A stretch of 64,000 nucleotides of DNA from Chelativorans sp. (GTDB lineage: Bacteria > Pseudomonadota > Alphaproteobacteria > Rhizobiales > Rhizobiaceae): assembly GCF_031180965.1 (NCBI RefSeq), contig NZ_JAPSLH010000006.1, forward strand, positions 124,001-188,000. Direction: 5' to 3'. The translations under genes and the position numbers were made by a program. The notes below the pieces were generated by a model. That model was not told where the DNA came from, did no database searches, and was given only the letters and a program-made list of their open reading frames with translations. Positions 36,879 to 44,797 of this stretch are shown one piece after another. Numbering within the stretch: the first letter of the stretch is position 1; each line of letters starts with the position of its first letter.

Positions 36879-37506
36879 ACGGGATGTTTTTCACAGCCGC
36901 GTCCTCCCGCTGCTCGCTGACCGGCTGGGGCTGCTCGTCATTGACGTGCAGAACTGGGTGATGGACGAGAAGAACCGCCAGCCCCGGCCTGAATTCTACG
37001 AGGATGCGCACTCGACCGTGATTCCCAATATCCGCCGGCTGATAGAAGCGGCGCGTGGCCATGGTGTCGAGGTGATCTACACAGTGATGGAGAATTTTAC
37101 CGAGGACGGCCGCGACCGAAGCCTCGACTATAAGCTTTCGAATTTCTTCATTCCGAAAGGGTCGTGGGACGCAAAGGTGGTCGACGAGATCCGGCCGGAG
37201 CCGGACGAGATGGTCATCCCGAAGACTTCCTCGAGCCTCTTCAACTCGACGAATTTCGAGTATCTGATCCGCAATATCGGCCTCGACACGATCGCAGTCA
37301 CCGGCTTCCTGACGGATCAATGTGTCGACCACACGATCCGGGACGGCGCCGACCGCGGCTTTCACATGATCTGCGTGAGCGATGCCTGCGCGACGGATAC
37401 GCGCCTGCGCCATCAGGCCGCACTGAACGCTTTCAAAGGCTATTGCCGCATGGAAACCACGGACTCGTTGCTGGCGGCGATGAGCCGCGACTTTGCAGCT
37501 CAGTAG
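36862..37506 (+). CDS. isochorismatase-fold cysteine hydrolase, copy 1
   Basis: This 214-residue protein has the triad of the cysteine hydrolase family: Asp28 in LLVIDVQN, Lys121 in IPKTSSSLFNSTNFEY and Cys154 in GFLTDQCVDHTIRDG. The segment ENFTEDGRDRSLDYKLSNF is shared with the second copy at 41112 and resembles ureidoacrylate or biuret-type amidohydrolases. It probably hydrolyses an amide or carbamoyl group of the imported substrate. The TTG at 36862 follows TCGGAGGAGA at good spacing. The stop overlaps the convergent ligase gene by 7 bp. Confidence 0.87.
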   Translation: MGRPRERDVFHSRVLPLLADRLGLLVIDVQNWVMDEKNRQPRPEFYEDAHSTVIPNIRRLIEAARGHGVEVIYTVMENFTEDGRDRSLDYKLSNFFIPKGSWDAKVVDEIRPEPDEMVIPKTSSSLFNSTNFEYLIRNIGLDTIAVTGFLTDQCVDHTIRDGADRGFHMICVSDACATDTRLRHQAALNAFKGYCRMETTDSLLAAMSRDFAAQ

Positions 37507-38816
37507 GCAAGCCGATATTTCTCGCACTGTTCCGCAGGGGAGAGCGCCGACATGAGCTTCTCCTCAAAGCGCTTATGGGCCAGATAGGCCGATTTGAGCT
37601 CGGGACCGAACAGGTCCGTCAGCTCCTCCTCGGCTTCAAAAGCGTCGAGCGCCTCCCCGAGCGACTGCGGGAGCCGTACGATCGCGAGCCTGTCCAGATC
37701 CTCCTGAGCCATGTTCTGCGGCGCGCCCTGGCAGACAGGCGGCGCCGGCAGGTCCTGGTCCAATCCATATAGGCCGGCGGCTAGGATGGCGCCGAGCACA
37801 AGATAGGGGCTGCCGGTGGCATCGGCTGCGCGGTACTCGAAATGATATTGCCGTGCGATTTGCTCTTCGGCGGTCGCAAACACGGGACAAATGCGCACGC
37901 CGGCCTCGCGGTCGCGGAACCCGAGATTGTTGTAAGCGGCGCTCCAGCGGTTCGGCGTCAGCCGGAGATAGGAGACTGAGGAGGCCGCCGTGACGGCGGT
38001 GATGGCGGGCAACTTCTGCAGGATTCCGGCGATGAAGGCGCCCGCCCTCGCCGAGAGCCCATGTGGTGCTTGCGCGTTGTAGTTGACCGGCATGCCCGTG
38101 GCGGCATCCTGCAGGCTGAAATGGACGTGCACGCCGTTGCCGACTGCATCTGGGCGGAGGATGGGTGTGAAGCTGACGCGCGTACCGAGCCGCGTTGCTA
38201 CCGCGCGCGCGATCTCGCGTATGGCGACAGCCTGGTCGGCGGAACGCACGCCGGTGGCCGGGCCGACCGTCACCTCGTATTGCTTCGGGCCGTATTCGGG
38301 CATGAAGGTGTCGAGCGTGATACCCGCTTCCTTCAGCGCACCAAGAAAGCTCTCGGCGAAAATGTCCTGGCGTCGGAAGGAATCGAGCGCATAGCTGGCA
38401 TTCGGCCTTTCCTCCACGCCTTCGAAGACGAACTCATGCTCGAAGGCTGATTTCACTTTCAGCCCGTGGCGCTTCTCGATTGCCTCGAGAACGCGCTTGA
38501 GGAAACCCCGAGGACAAACCTCCCAGGGCGTGCCATCGATATGGCAGATATCGCCAATGACGAAATGCTCGGCGGCGTGATCCTCGCCGAAATCGACCCG
38601 TATGCGGCTTTCGGGATCAGGCTTCAGCACCAGGTCGCCGAATGGCCCCCATGGGCTGGGGGCGATCGGCCCATGGGCCGTGATCATGCTGTTCGTCGGC
38701 GTCCAGCCGATGCCGCGCGTGAGCCGCTCTTCCAGATCGGAGACGGGAAAGCCCTTGCCTCGCATCTGGCCTGCCAGGTCGCATGTGCAGATCATGACGA
38801 TCTCTTCGCGTCGCAT
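37500..38816 (-). CDS. glutamine synthetase family protein (probable gamma-glutamyl ligase)
   Basis: This 438-residue protein has the catalytic fold of GlnA: SAFEHEFVFEG near residue 121 with metal-binding glutamates, EYGPKQYEVTVGPATGVRSA, GNGVHVHFSL with the ammonia-site histidine, and NRWSAAYNNLG with RRAA-like contacts. FEYRAADATGSPYLVLGAIL follows. There is no clear adenylylation loop and the sequence is not that of housekeeping GlnA, so it may couple glutamate to an amine as PuuA or GlnA3/4 enzymes do. It begins directly after the rpiR stop (no gap), which ties it to that regulator. Confidence 0.85.
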   Translation of the reverse strand: MRREEIVMICTCDLAGQMRGKGFPVSDLEERLTRGIGWTPTNSMITAHGPIAPSPWGPFGDLVLKPDPESRIRVDFGEDHAAEHFVIGDICHIDGTPWEVCPRGFLKRVLEAIEKRHGLKVKSAFEHEFVFEGVEERPNASYALDSFRRQDIFAESFLGALKEAGITLDTFMPEYGPKQYEVTVGPATGVRSADQAVAIREIARAVATRLGTRVSFTPILRPDAVGNGVHVHFSLQDAATGMPVNYNAQAPHGLSARAGAFIAGILQKLPAITAVTAASSVSYLRLTPNRWSAAYNNLGFRDREAGVRICPVFATAEEQIARQYHFEYRAADATGSPYLVLGAILAAGLYGLDQDLPAPPVCQGAPQNMAQEDLDRLAIVRLPQSLGEALDAFEAEEELTDLFGPELKSAYLAHKRFEEKLMSALSPAEQCEKYRLAY

Positions 38817-39731
38817 CTAATCTCCCCGTTTCAACAGCGTCTCGGTGCGGTTCAGCCCGGCTTCCTTTGGCGCAAATGGCCGCCGCAATTCCTCCAGCGC
38901 CTCAATGCGCTCGCGCCCCGACCCGCCGAGCTTGCTTGCGACGGCCCCCACCAGCGCCTCCGAAAGCGCCATTCCGATGGTGAGCACGTCGAAGATGGAG
39001 GGGGACTCAACCTGGAAGGTGAGCACGTGATCGGCTGCGCGCGAGGCGGGTGATTGCCAGGCATCGGTCAGCAGCACCACGGTGGCGCCGCGCCGGGACG
39101 CGGCGCCGGCGAATTCGATGACGTCCTGCTGGTATCTCCGGACATCGAAGACCAGGAGCACGCTGCTCTTGCCCATATCGAGCAGATGCTGCGGCCATTG
39201 CTGCGTTTGCCCCCGGATGGTGAAGACGCGGCCGCGCACCGCGGTGAGCAGGTCCGCCACATAGGCGCCGAGATTGGAGGAATAGCGGCCGCCCACTATG
39301 TGTATGTCGCGGCGAGGGTCGGAAAGGAGGGCGACGACCTTCTCGAACTCCGCCGCGGGAACGCTGCCGCGCAGGGCCTGCATGTGACCCACCATCGCTT
39401 CCATGAAGCGGTCGAGAAACGGGTCGTTTTCGGACCCTTCAGAGACCTGGCGCTCGCCGAAACGGATCAGCGGCGACTGCAGTGTCTCCTCCAGATGTCT
39501 GCGCAATGCCGCCTGGAAATCGGCATAGACGGAAAAGCCCAGCCTTTTCACGAGCCGCAGGATGGTGGCGGTGCTGACGCCGCTCTGGGCGGCGAATTCG
39601 GCGACGGTGGTGAGGCCGGCCATCGGATAATTCGCAAGGAGATGGCGCGCGGCGCGCGCTTCGCGCCCGCTCAACTGCGGCAAATCCCGGCGAAGCTGTT
39701 CCAGCACCGTGCCTTTTTCCAATATCGCCAT
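38817..39731 (-). CDS. MurR/RpiR family transcriptional regulator
   Basis: This 304-residue regulator has an N-terminal RpiR helix-turn-helix (about 10-85, with LTTVAEFAAQSGVSTATILR and LVKRLGFSVYADFQ). A C-terminal SIS domain follows (about 125-275, with DIHIVGGRYSSNLGAYVADL and SVLLVFDVRRYQQDVIEFAG). It precedes the glutamine-synthetase-like gene and is divergent from the binding-protein gene. Two operator-like boxes lie in the 171-bp intergenic region, one 16 bp before its own start, and the same pair controls the transporter operon. The ATG at 39731 follows CCCGGGAGG. The effector may be a phosphorylated or amino metabolite. Confidence 0.9.
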   Translation of the reverse strand: MAILEKGTVLEQLRRDLPQLSGREARAARHLLANYPMAGLTTVAEFAAQSGVSTATILRLVKRLGFSVYADFQAALRRHLEETLQSPLIRFGERQVSEGSENDPFLDRFMEAMVGHMQALRGSVPAAEFEKVVALLSDPRRDIHIVGGRYSSNLGAYVADLLTAVRGRVFTIRGQTQQWPQHLLDMGKSSVLLVFDVRRYQQDVIEFAGAASRRGATVVLLTDAWQSPASRAADHVLTFQVESPSIFDVLTIGMALSEALVGAVASKLGGSGRERIEALEELRRPFAPKEAGLNRTETLLKRGD

Positions 39732-39746
39732 TCTGCACCTCCCGGA

Positions 39747-39802
39747 TGTATCAAATCAGACAAAACGCCTGCTTGAAAGAAAAATGTACGATTCGATTGA
39801 CG
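39747..39802. promoter_or_regulatory. divergent control region with two RpiR-type boxes (copy B)
   Basis: Box 1, TGTATCAAATCAGACA (39747-39762), shares GGATGTATCAAATC and the trailing ACAAA with copy A. Box 2, TGTACGATTCGATTGA (39785-39800), starts 38 bp after box 1 and overlaps a -35 TTGACG (39797-39802) for the binding-protein gene. Box 2 is also close to the reverse complement of the copy A box 1. Confidence 0.6.
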
Positions 39803-39902
39803 CTGTGCCGGTGGCGAGTCATGCTGTGCCTGAAGCCGCTGGGGGCCTTCCGGATCCGCCGGCCGGGCATCCGAAAGCGGCCGCTAGCAGGGGAATGGGA
39901 GC

Positions 39903-41045
39903 ATGAACAGATTGATTGCAGCCTCCGTGGCGTTTGCGGCCATGCTGGCAAGCGCGTCCGCGCAGGAGACCATCAAGATCGGCGCACTCTACAACCTCAC
40001 GGGCGGCATGTCGTCGCTCGACGGGCCCTCGCTCAAGGGCGCGCAACTCGCCGTGAAGCAGATCAATGCCCAAGGCGGACTTCTGGACAAGCAGGTTGAA
40101 CTGATCGCGCCGGACGGCAAGACGGACCAGCAGGAGACCGCCAAGGCCGCACAGCGCGTCCTTTCGGAAGGGGTTGTGGCAGGTATCGGCCAATCCGACA
40201 CGACTTTCGTCATGGCCGGCGCTCCGCTGTTCCAGGAGAAGGGCGTGCCTTTCGTCACTTCGGGCGCCACCCATCCCGAGCTGCCGCAATGGGTGGGCGA
40301 CTATATGTTCATGACGCCGTTCGGTGACGACGACCAATCCTATGCCATTGCCGACTACGCCTATGACAAGCTCGGCGCGCGGCGCGTCGCGGTCTGGACC
40401 GACAACTCCATGGATTTCACCAAGGCGCTGAGCGCCTTCTTCACCGAGCGCTTCCAGGAGCGGGGCGGCGAGGTCGTCGGCACCGACACTTTCATGATGG
40501 GCGATACGGACTTCTCCGCGCAGATCGCGCGGTTGGCCTCCATGGACCCGGCACCCGATGCCGTCTTCGTATCGGCCATCCCGTCGGAGGCGGGCCTGTC
40601 GGTCAAGCAGATCCGCGAGCAAGGCATCAACATCCCGATCGTCTCCGGCGACGGCTTCGACACGGAGCTCGTCTCCACTGTGCCCGGTCCTGAACTCGCC
40701 AACGACGTCTATTTCTCGACCCACACTTATCGCGCCGACGACCGGCCCGAGGTCAAGAAGTTCATCGAGGACTACAAGGCCGAGTATGGCATCGAGCCGG
40801 AAAACGCATTCGCGCCGCTCGGCTATGACGCCATGATGCTGGTGGCGGATGCCATCAAGCGTGCGAACTCGGCCGAGCCGGCCAAGATCAGAGACGCACT
40901 GGCCGAAACGCGCGGCTTCAAGGGCGTGACCGGGGAGATCAGCTATACGCGCGCCAATATGGTGCCGCCAAAGCCGGTCTCGATCATCAGCGTCAAGAAC
41001 GGAAAATATGCCGTCGAGGAGATCTGGCGTCCCGAGACGCAGTAA
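39903..41045 (+). CDS. Liv-type ABC transporter substrate-binding protein
   Basis: This 380-residue periplasmic protein has a signal peptide (MNRLIAASVAFAAMLASA, cleaved near ASAQ, residue 20) and the Peripla_BP_6 pattern: IKIGALYNLTGGMSSLDGPS, GAQLAVKQINAQGG, and GIGQSDTTFVMAGAPLFQEK. FVSAIPSEAGLSVKQIREQG and FAPLGYDAMMLVADAIKRA follow. It is the natural partner of the LivHMGF-like genes 3-6 kb upstream, from which it is separated by the ligase and rpiR genes. A strong hairpin follows the stop. The ligand is unknown; this family binds amino acids, amides and urea-like compounds. Confidence 0.92.
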   Translation: MNRLIAASVAFAAMLASASAQETIKIGALYNLTGGMSSLDGPSLKGAQLAVKQINAQGGLLDKQVELIAPDGKTDQQETAKAAQRVLSEGVVAGIGQSDTTFVMAGAPLFQEKGVPFVTSGATHPELPQWVGDYMFMTPFGDDDQSYAIADYAYDKLGARRVAVWTDNSMDFTKALSAFFTERFQERGGEVVGTDTFMMGDTDFSAQIARLASMDPAPDAVFVSAIPSEAGLSVKQIREQGINIPIVSGDGFDTELVSTVPGPELANDVYFSTHTYRADDRPEVKKFIEDYKAEYGIEPENAFAPLGYDAMMLVADAIKRANSAEPAKIRDALAETRGFKGVTGEISYTRANMVPPKPVSIISVKNGKYAVEEIWRPETQ

Positions 41046-41067
41046 GGTTTGGGTGGGGCGGAACGGC

Positions 41068-41091
41068 GGGCGGGGCTGCCGTGCCCCGCCC
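41068..41091 (+). terminator. stem-loop after the Liv binding-protein gene
   Basis: GGGCGGGGC (41068-41076) pairs with GCCCCGCCC (41083-41091) over a 6-nt loop, followed by GTTCT. It sits between the binding-protein gene and the second amidohydrolase gene. It could reduce readthrough or protect the upstream mRNA, as after the first binding-protein gene. Confidence 0.6.
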
Positions 41092-41111
41092 GTTCTCTAT
41101 GGAGACTTTGA

Positions 41112-41744
41112 ATGACCGCCGAAAAAGGCAGCACGCTCGCACATTACGAGGGCCGAAACCGGAAGCTGGTGGCAGCGCGGACCGCCGTTCTGGTCGTTGA
41201 CGCGCAGAATGCCGAACTCGAGCCTGAAATCCTGAACAAGCATCCCGAATTCGAGCGCGCTCTTCGCCAGCGCGCCCTGCCCGCGATGAAGAAGCTGATA
41301 GAAGGGGCCAGGGAGAAAGGCTGCGAGATCGTCTATACTGTCATCGAGGCGCTGACGCTTGACGGGCGTGACCGCTCACTCGACCACAAGCTTTCGAACA
41401 TTCTGGTGCCGCGCGGCTCGCCCCTCGCCAAGGTCATCGAGGATGTGGCGCCGCATGCTGACGAGATCGTGCTGCCCAAGACGTCGTCAGGCGTCTTCAA
41501 TTCCACAAATCTCGACTATGTTCTGCGCAATCTGGGCGTGGAAAACGTCGTCGTCACCGGTTTCGTGACGGATCAGTGCGTGGACATGGCGATCCGCGAC
41601 GGGGCCGACCGGGGCTACTATATGGTCTGCGCCGCTGACGCCTGCGCCGCCTATTCGGAGGAGCGTCACTCGACCGCACTTAGGGCTTTCGGCGGTTATT
41701 GCCGCATCCAGACCGCTGACGAGGTGCTTGCCGACATCACCTGA
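41112..41744 (+). CDS. isochorismatase-fold cysteine hydrolase, copy 2
   Basis: This 210-residue protein has the catalytic triad Asp30 (VLVVDAQN), Lys123 (LPKTSSGVFNSTNLDY) and Cys156 (GFVTDQCVDMAIRDG). It is clearly related to the protein at 36862: both share YTVxE, DGRDRSLDxKLSN and the C-terminal GYCRxxTxD pattern. The residues after the triad aspartate differ (AELEPEILNKHPEF against WVMDEKNRQP), so the two may act on successive or related substrates. The ATG at 41112 follows TATGGAGAC. It is transcribed with the binding protein. Confidence 0.87.
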   Translation: MTAEKGSTLAHYEGRNRKLVAARTAVLVVDAQNAELEPEILNKHPEFERALRQRALPAMKKLIEGAREKGCEIVYTVIEALTLDGRDRSLDHKLSNILVPRGSPLAKVIEDVAPHADEIVLPKTSSGVFNSTNLDYVLRNLGVENVVVTGFVTDQCVDMAIRDGADRGYYMVCAADACAAYSEERHSTALRAFGGYCRIQTADEVLADIT

Positions 41745-41764
41745 GCTTGGTTCCGGAAGAGGAG

Positions 41765-41785
41765 AGGCGCCCGGCGGCCGGGCGC
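41765..41785. terminator. bidirectional terminator hairpin
   Basis: GGCGCCCGG (41765-41773) pairs perfectly with CCGGGCGCC (41777-41785) across a 3-nt loop, followed by TTCCC. It lies in the 50-bp gap between two convergent genes (amidohydrolase copy 2 and aqpZ). Confidence 0.65.
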
Positions 41786-41794
41786 CTTCCCTGT

Positions 41795-42520
41795 TCAGTG
41801 CGGGATATCCGAGGTTCCTACTTTCCTGACGAGGTCCGACTCGGTGCTTTCGAAGAGCCGAGCCTTGTAGACCACGCCGGCCACCGCACCGCCGATCAGC
41901 GGGGCAAGAATGTAGAGCCAAAGCTGCGCGATCGCCGTGCTTCCCGAGAAGAGGGCGGGTCCGATGGAGCGTGCCGGATTGAGCGAGGAACCGGAGACCT
42001 GGACGAAGCCGAGATGCATTGCCGTGAGCGTGAGACCGATGACAAGGCCGCCAAGCACGGTCGAATGCACCTTCGTCGTCACTCCGAGAATAACCATGAC
42101 GAAGAGGAAGGTCGCCACAACCTCCGCGAGGAACACCGCGGCGGTCGAAAAGGCACTCGGGTCCCACGTGGTTGCCGCCAGACTTGCGGGTGCTCCGTTG
42201 GCCGAGCCTGAGGCGATGATCCACAGCACGATGGCGCCGAGGATGCCGCCTGCCACCTGGGCAATCATGTAGGGCGCCACATCCTTGGCCGGCAGGCGAC
42301 CGGCGAGGAACGCGCCGAGGGTGACGGCCGGATTGAGATGCGCACCGGACACCGAGCCGATTGCATAGGCCATCGCCACAACCGCAATGCCGAAGGCCAG
42401 ACCTATGGCCAGAACGCCGCCCGATGGCACAAGTGCGCCGAAGCCGCCGAGCACCACGCTCGCGCAGCCTATGAAGACCAGACAGAATGTACCGAAGAGT
42501 TCCGCGATATAGGCTTTCAT
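41795..42520 (-). CDS. aqpZ: aquaporin Z-type water channel
   Basis: This 241-residue MIP-family protein has six helices and both NPA loops: VSGAHLNPAVTLGAFLAGRL near residue 64 and VSGSSLNPARSIGPALFSG near residue 186. The spacing and the SSLNPARSIGPAL form match AqpZ, which passes water, rather than glycerol facilitators. The ATG at 42520 gives the standard start MKAYIAELFGTF; a longer frame upstream has no family similarity. It stands alone, facing the amidohydrolase across a terminator. Confidence 0.93.
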   Translation of the reverse strand: MKAYIAELFGTFCLVFIGCASVVLGGFGALVPSGGVLAIGLAFGIAVVAMAYAIGSVSGAHLNPAVTLGAFLAGRLPAKDVAPYMIAQVAGGILGAIVLWIIASGSANGAPASLAATTWDPSAFSTAAVFLAEVVATFLFVMVILGVTTKVHSTVLGGLVIGLTLTAMHLGFVQVSGSSLNPARSIGPALFSGSTAIAQLWLYILAPLIGGAVAGVVYKARLFESTESDLVRKVGTSDIPH

Positions 42521-42911
42521 GACCGAATCATCCCCGCAATAGCCACAACAGCCGGAGCATCCTACAACCTCTTGATGAAGGCAATGTTTAGAGCCCGGGT
42601 CGGATGGCAAGGCCGCGGGTCTGGCCGCACAAACCCATACCGGGCCCCGCGGCGGCAAATCCTGCTCTTGCGGGATTGTTTTCCGTCATCGCCGCAGGCC
42701 GCGGGCGCGCGCCAGAAGAAGGGGTCTCGGCCAGCCGTCGGAGATACTGAACTTGGCGGGGTGGGGCGGGCATAAGGGATCTGATCGCGGCCACCAGGAT
42801 GACGGTCGGCGCCTCCTTCCATCGGACCTGCCGTTCTCGCGCGGCTCTTGTGCATCCCGCCCGTGCAGGTTAGCGAGGTATGGTGACGGGTACACCGGAA
42901 GGACTAGGATC
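42521..42911. other. 391-bp intergenic region, no gene seen
   Basis: This is the divergent gap between aqpZ and the RsmB-like gene. Short open frames exist on both strands but none resembles a protein. It must contain both promoters; no clear pair of hexamers was found. Confidence 0.5.
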
Positions 42912-44198
42912 ATGCGCCTCGGCGGAAGGCTGGCAGCGGCCATAGAAATTCTCCAGGACATCGAGACGCGCCACCGCCCCGCCGCCGACGCCATGCGGGA
43001 CTGGGGCCTCTCACACCGTTTTGCCGGCGCCGGCGACCGCGCCGCCATCGGCAATTTCGTCTATGACGGGCTGCGCCGGCGCCGCGCTGCCGCCTGGATT
43101 TTCGGGGCCGACACGCCGCGTGCGCTTGTCCTCGGCGGTTATCTGCTGGAGAGGACGATTTCGCTCGAGGAGTTTGGCCGCGCGATCGCGGACGATAATT
43201 TCGCTCCGCCGCCGCTCAGCCAGGCGGAATTCGCCTTGCTGCGGGAGAGGCTTGGCGCAAAGCTTCCGGACCCCGCGCGCGCCAATGTGCCTGAATGGTG
43301 CGAGCCGATGATGCAGGAGGTTTTTGGCAGCGCGTGGGTCGAGGAGGGCGAGGCCCTGGCAAGCCGGCCGCCGCTCGACATGCGTGCCAACCGGCTGAAG
43401 GCATCGCGGGAAAAGGTCCTGGCTAGCCTTTCGCGCGCCGGCGCGGCGCCCACGCGCCTCGCGCGCAACGGGCTCCGCATAGCCCCCATTGCCGGCGATG
43501 GACGCCACCCCAATGTGCAGGCAGAGCCGGCTTTCCAGAAGGGGTGGTTCGAGGTCCAGGACGAGGGCTCGCAGGTCGTGGCGGAGCTAGCGGGGGCCGC
43601 ACCGGGCGAGCAGGTGCTCGACTTCTGCGCCGGCGCGGGCGGCAAGACGCTCGCCTTCTCGGCCATGATGGAAAACCGCGGGCAAATCCACGCCTATGAT
43701 GCGGACAGGCAGCGGCTTGCTCCGATTTTTGAGCGCCTGAAGCGGGCGGGCTGCCGCAATGTCCAGGTGGCGGCGGAGGAGGCGCAACTGAAGCGACTGG
43801 AAAGCCAGATGGACCTCGTTGTCGTGGATGCGCCCTGCTCTGGTTCCGGCACTTGGCGTCGCCGCCCGGATGCCAAATGGCGCCTGACCCCGCAGCAGAT
43901 CGAGGCGAGGCAGGCGGAGCAGAGCGCAATTCTCGATGCGGCGAGCCGCTATGTCCGCCCTGGCGGGCGGCTTGCCTATATTACCTGTTCCGTGTTCCCA
44001 CAGGAGAATGCCGCCCAGGCAGCCGCCTTTCTCGCGCGCTCGCCCCGCTTTCGCGCTCTCGATCATGCGGCCCTCTGGCTGCAGCAGTTTCCGGCCCATC
44101 CGCACCGGCCCCGCTTCGAAGGCGGGATCACGCTCACACCGGCTGCGACCGAAACGGACGGATTTTATTTCGCCGGCTTCGAGCGGCTGCCGGACTGA
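42912..44198 (+). CDS. RsmB/NOP-family RNA m5C methyltransferase
   Basis: This 428-residue SAM-dependent RNA methyltransferase has an N-terminal helical RNA-binding region (about 1-165). The Rossmann core has motif I VLDFCAGAGGKTLAFSAMM near residue 233, motif IV VVVDAPCSGSGTWRRRPDAK with the release cysteine, and motif VI AYITCSVFPQENAAQ with the nucleophile cysteine. The target is probably 16S rRNA, but the exact cytosine is not predictable. The ATG at 42912 follows GGAAGGACTAGGATC; the frame opens upstream without family similarity. It is followed by a thioesterase gene and then guaA, all on the same strand. Confidence 0.88.
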   Translation: MRLGGRLAAAIEILQDIETRHRPAADAMRDWGLSHRFAGAGDRAAIGNFVYDGLRRRRAAAWIFGADTPRALVLGGYLLERTISLEEFGRAIADDNFAPPPLSQAEFALLRERLGAKLPDPARANVPEWCEPMMQEVFGSAWVEEGEALASRPPLDMRANRLKASREKVLASLSRAGAAPTRLARNGLRIAPIAGDGRHPNVQAEPAFQKGWFEVQDEGSQVVAELAGAAPGEQVLDFCAGAGGKTLAFSAMMENRGQIHAYDADRQRLAPIFERLKRAGCRNVQVAAEEAQLKRLESQMDLVVVDAPCSGSGTWRRRPDAKWRLTPQQIEARQAEQSAILDAASRYVRPGGRLAYITCSVFPQENAAQAAAFLARSPRFRALDHAALWLQQFPAHPHRPRFEGGITLTPAATETDGFYFAGFERLPD

Positions 44199-44258
44199 CC
44201 GCCATTGCCCCGTCGCATGCCCTTTGCCATAAGCGGCTCGTCCAGCGAGGGAACAGAC

Positions 44259-44717
44259 ATGGCGGAGCGGCGGATGGCGGCCGAAGATTTCGAGGCTCGG
44301 GTGCGCGCAAGCTTCGCGCGCCAGAAGGCCATGGCAACCATCGGCGCGGAACTGACGCTGGTGACGCCGGGCATCGTCGAGATCGAGATGCCTTATGCGG
44401 AGGCGTTCACCCAGCAGCATGGCTTCCTGCATGCGGGGGTGATCTCCATGGCGCTCGACGCCGCCTGCGGCTATGCCGCCTATTCACTGATGCCGGCCGA
44501 GGCCGGCGTGCTGACAATCGAGTTCAAGGTCAATTTGCTTGCGCCGGGAAGGGGGCAGCGCTTCCTATTCCGCGGCTCCGTGACCAAGCCAGGGCGCACC
44601 ATCATCGTGGCCGACGGGCAGGCCTATGCCTTCGACGCCGAAGGAGAGGCGAAGCTGATCGCCACCATGACCGGCACGATGATGACGATCGTCGGCCGCG
44701 AGGGCATCGCGGGTTAG
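44259..44717 (+). CDS. PaaI-type hotdog thioesterase
   Basis: This 152-residue protein has the 4HBT/PaaI hotdog pattern: LVTPGIVEIEMPYAEAFTQQ, then HGFLHAGVISMALDAACGYA with the active-site His/Asp region near residue 55, TIEFKVNLLAPGRG and FRGSVTKPGRTIIVADGQ. It would hydrolyse an acyl-CoA thioester. The ATG at 44259 follows AGCGAGGGAAC, so it is preferred over in-frame starts at 44205 or 44217. It lies 60 bp after the methyltransferase and 80 bp before guaA. No pathway link is visible. Confidence 0.85.
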   Translation: MAERRMAAEDFEARVRASFARQKAMATIGAELTLVTPGIVEIEMPYAEAFTQQHGFLHAGVISMALDAACGYAAYSLMPAEAGVLTIEFKVNLLAPGRGQRFLFRGSVTKPGRTIIVADGQAYAFDAEGEAKLIATMTGTMMTIVGREGIAG

Positions 44718-44797
44718 GCAGGGCGCCGAAGCGAGAATCCCGGCACGAGGCGTTCCCACCCGTTGCGCTCTTGAAAAACCTTCTTTAAAGCCTCGAC

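Noticed and set aside
42562-42855. 97-codon minus-strand frame between aqpZ and the RsmB-like gene
   Set aside because: Composition is Arg/Pro-rich and antisense-like, with no family resemblance or ribosome site.
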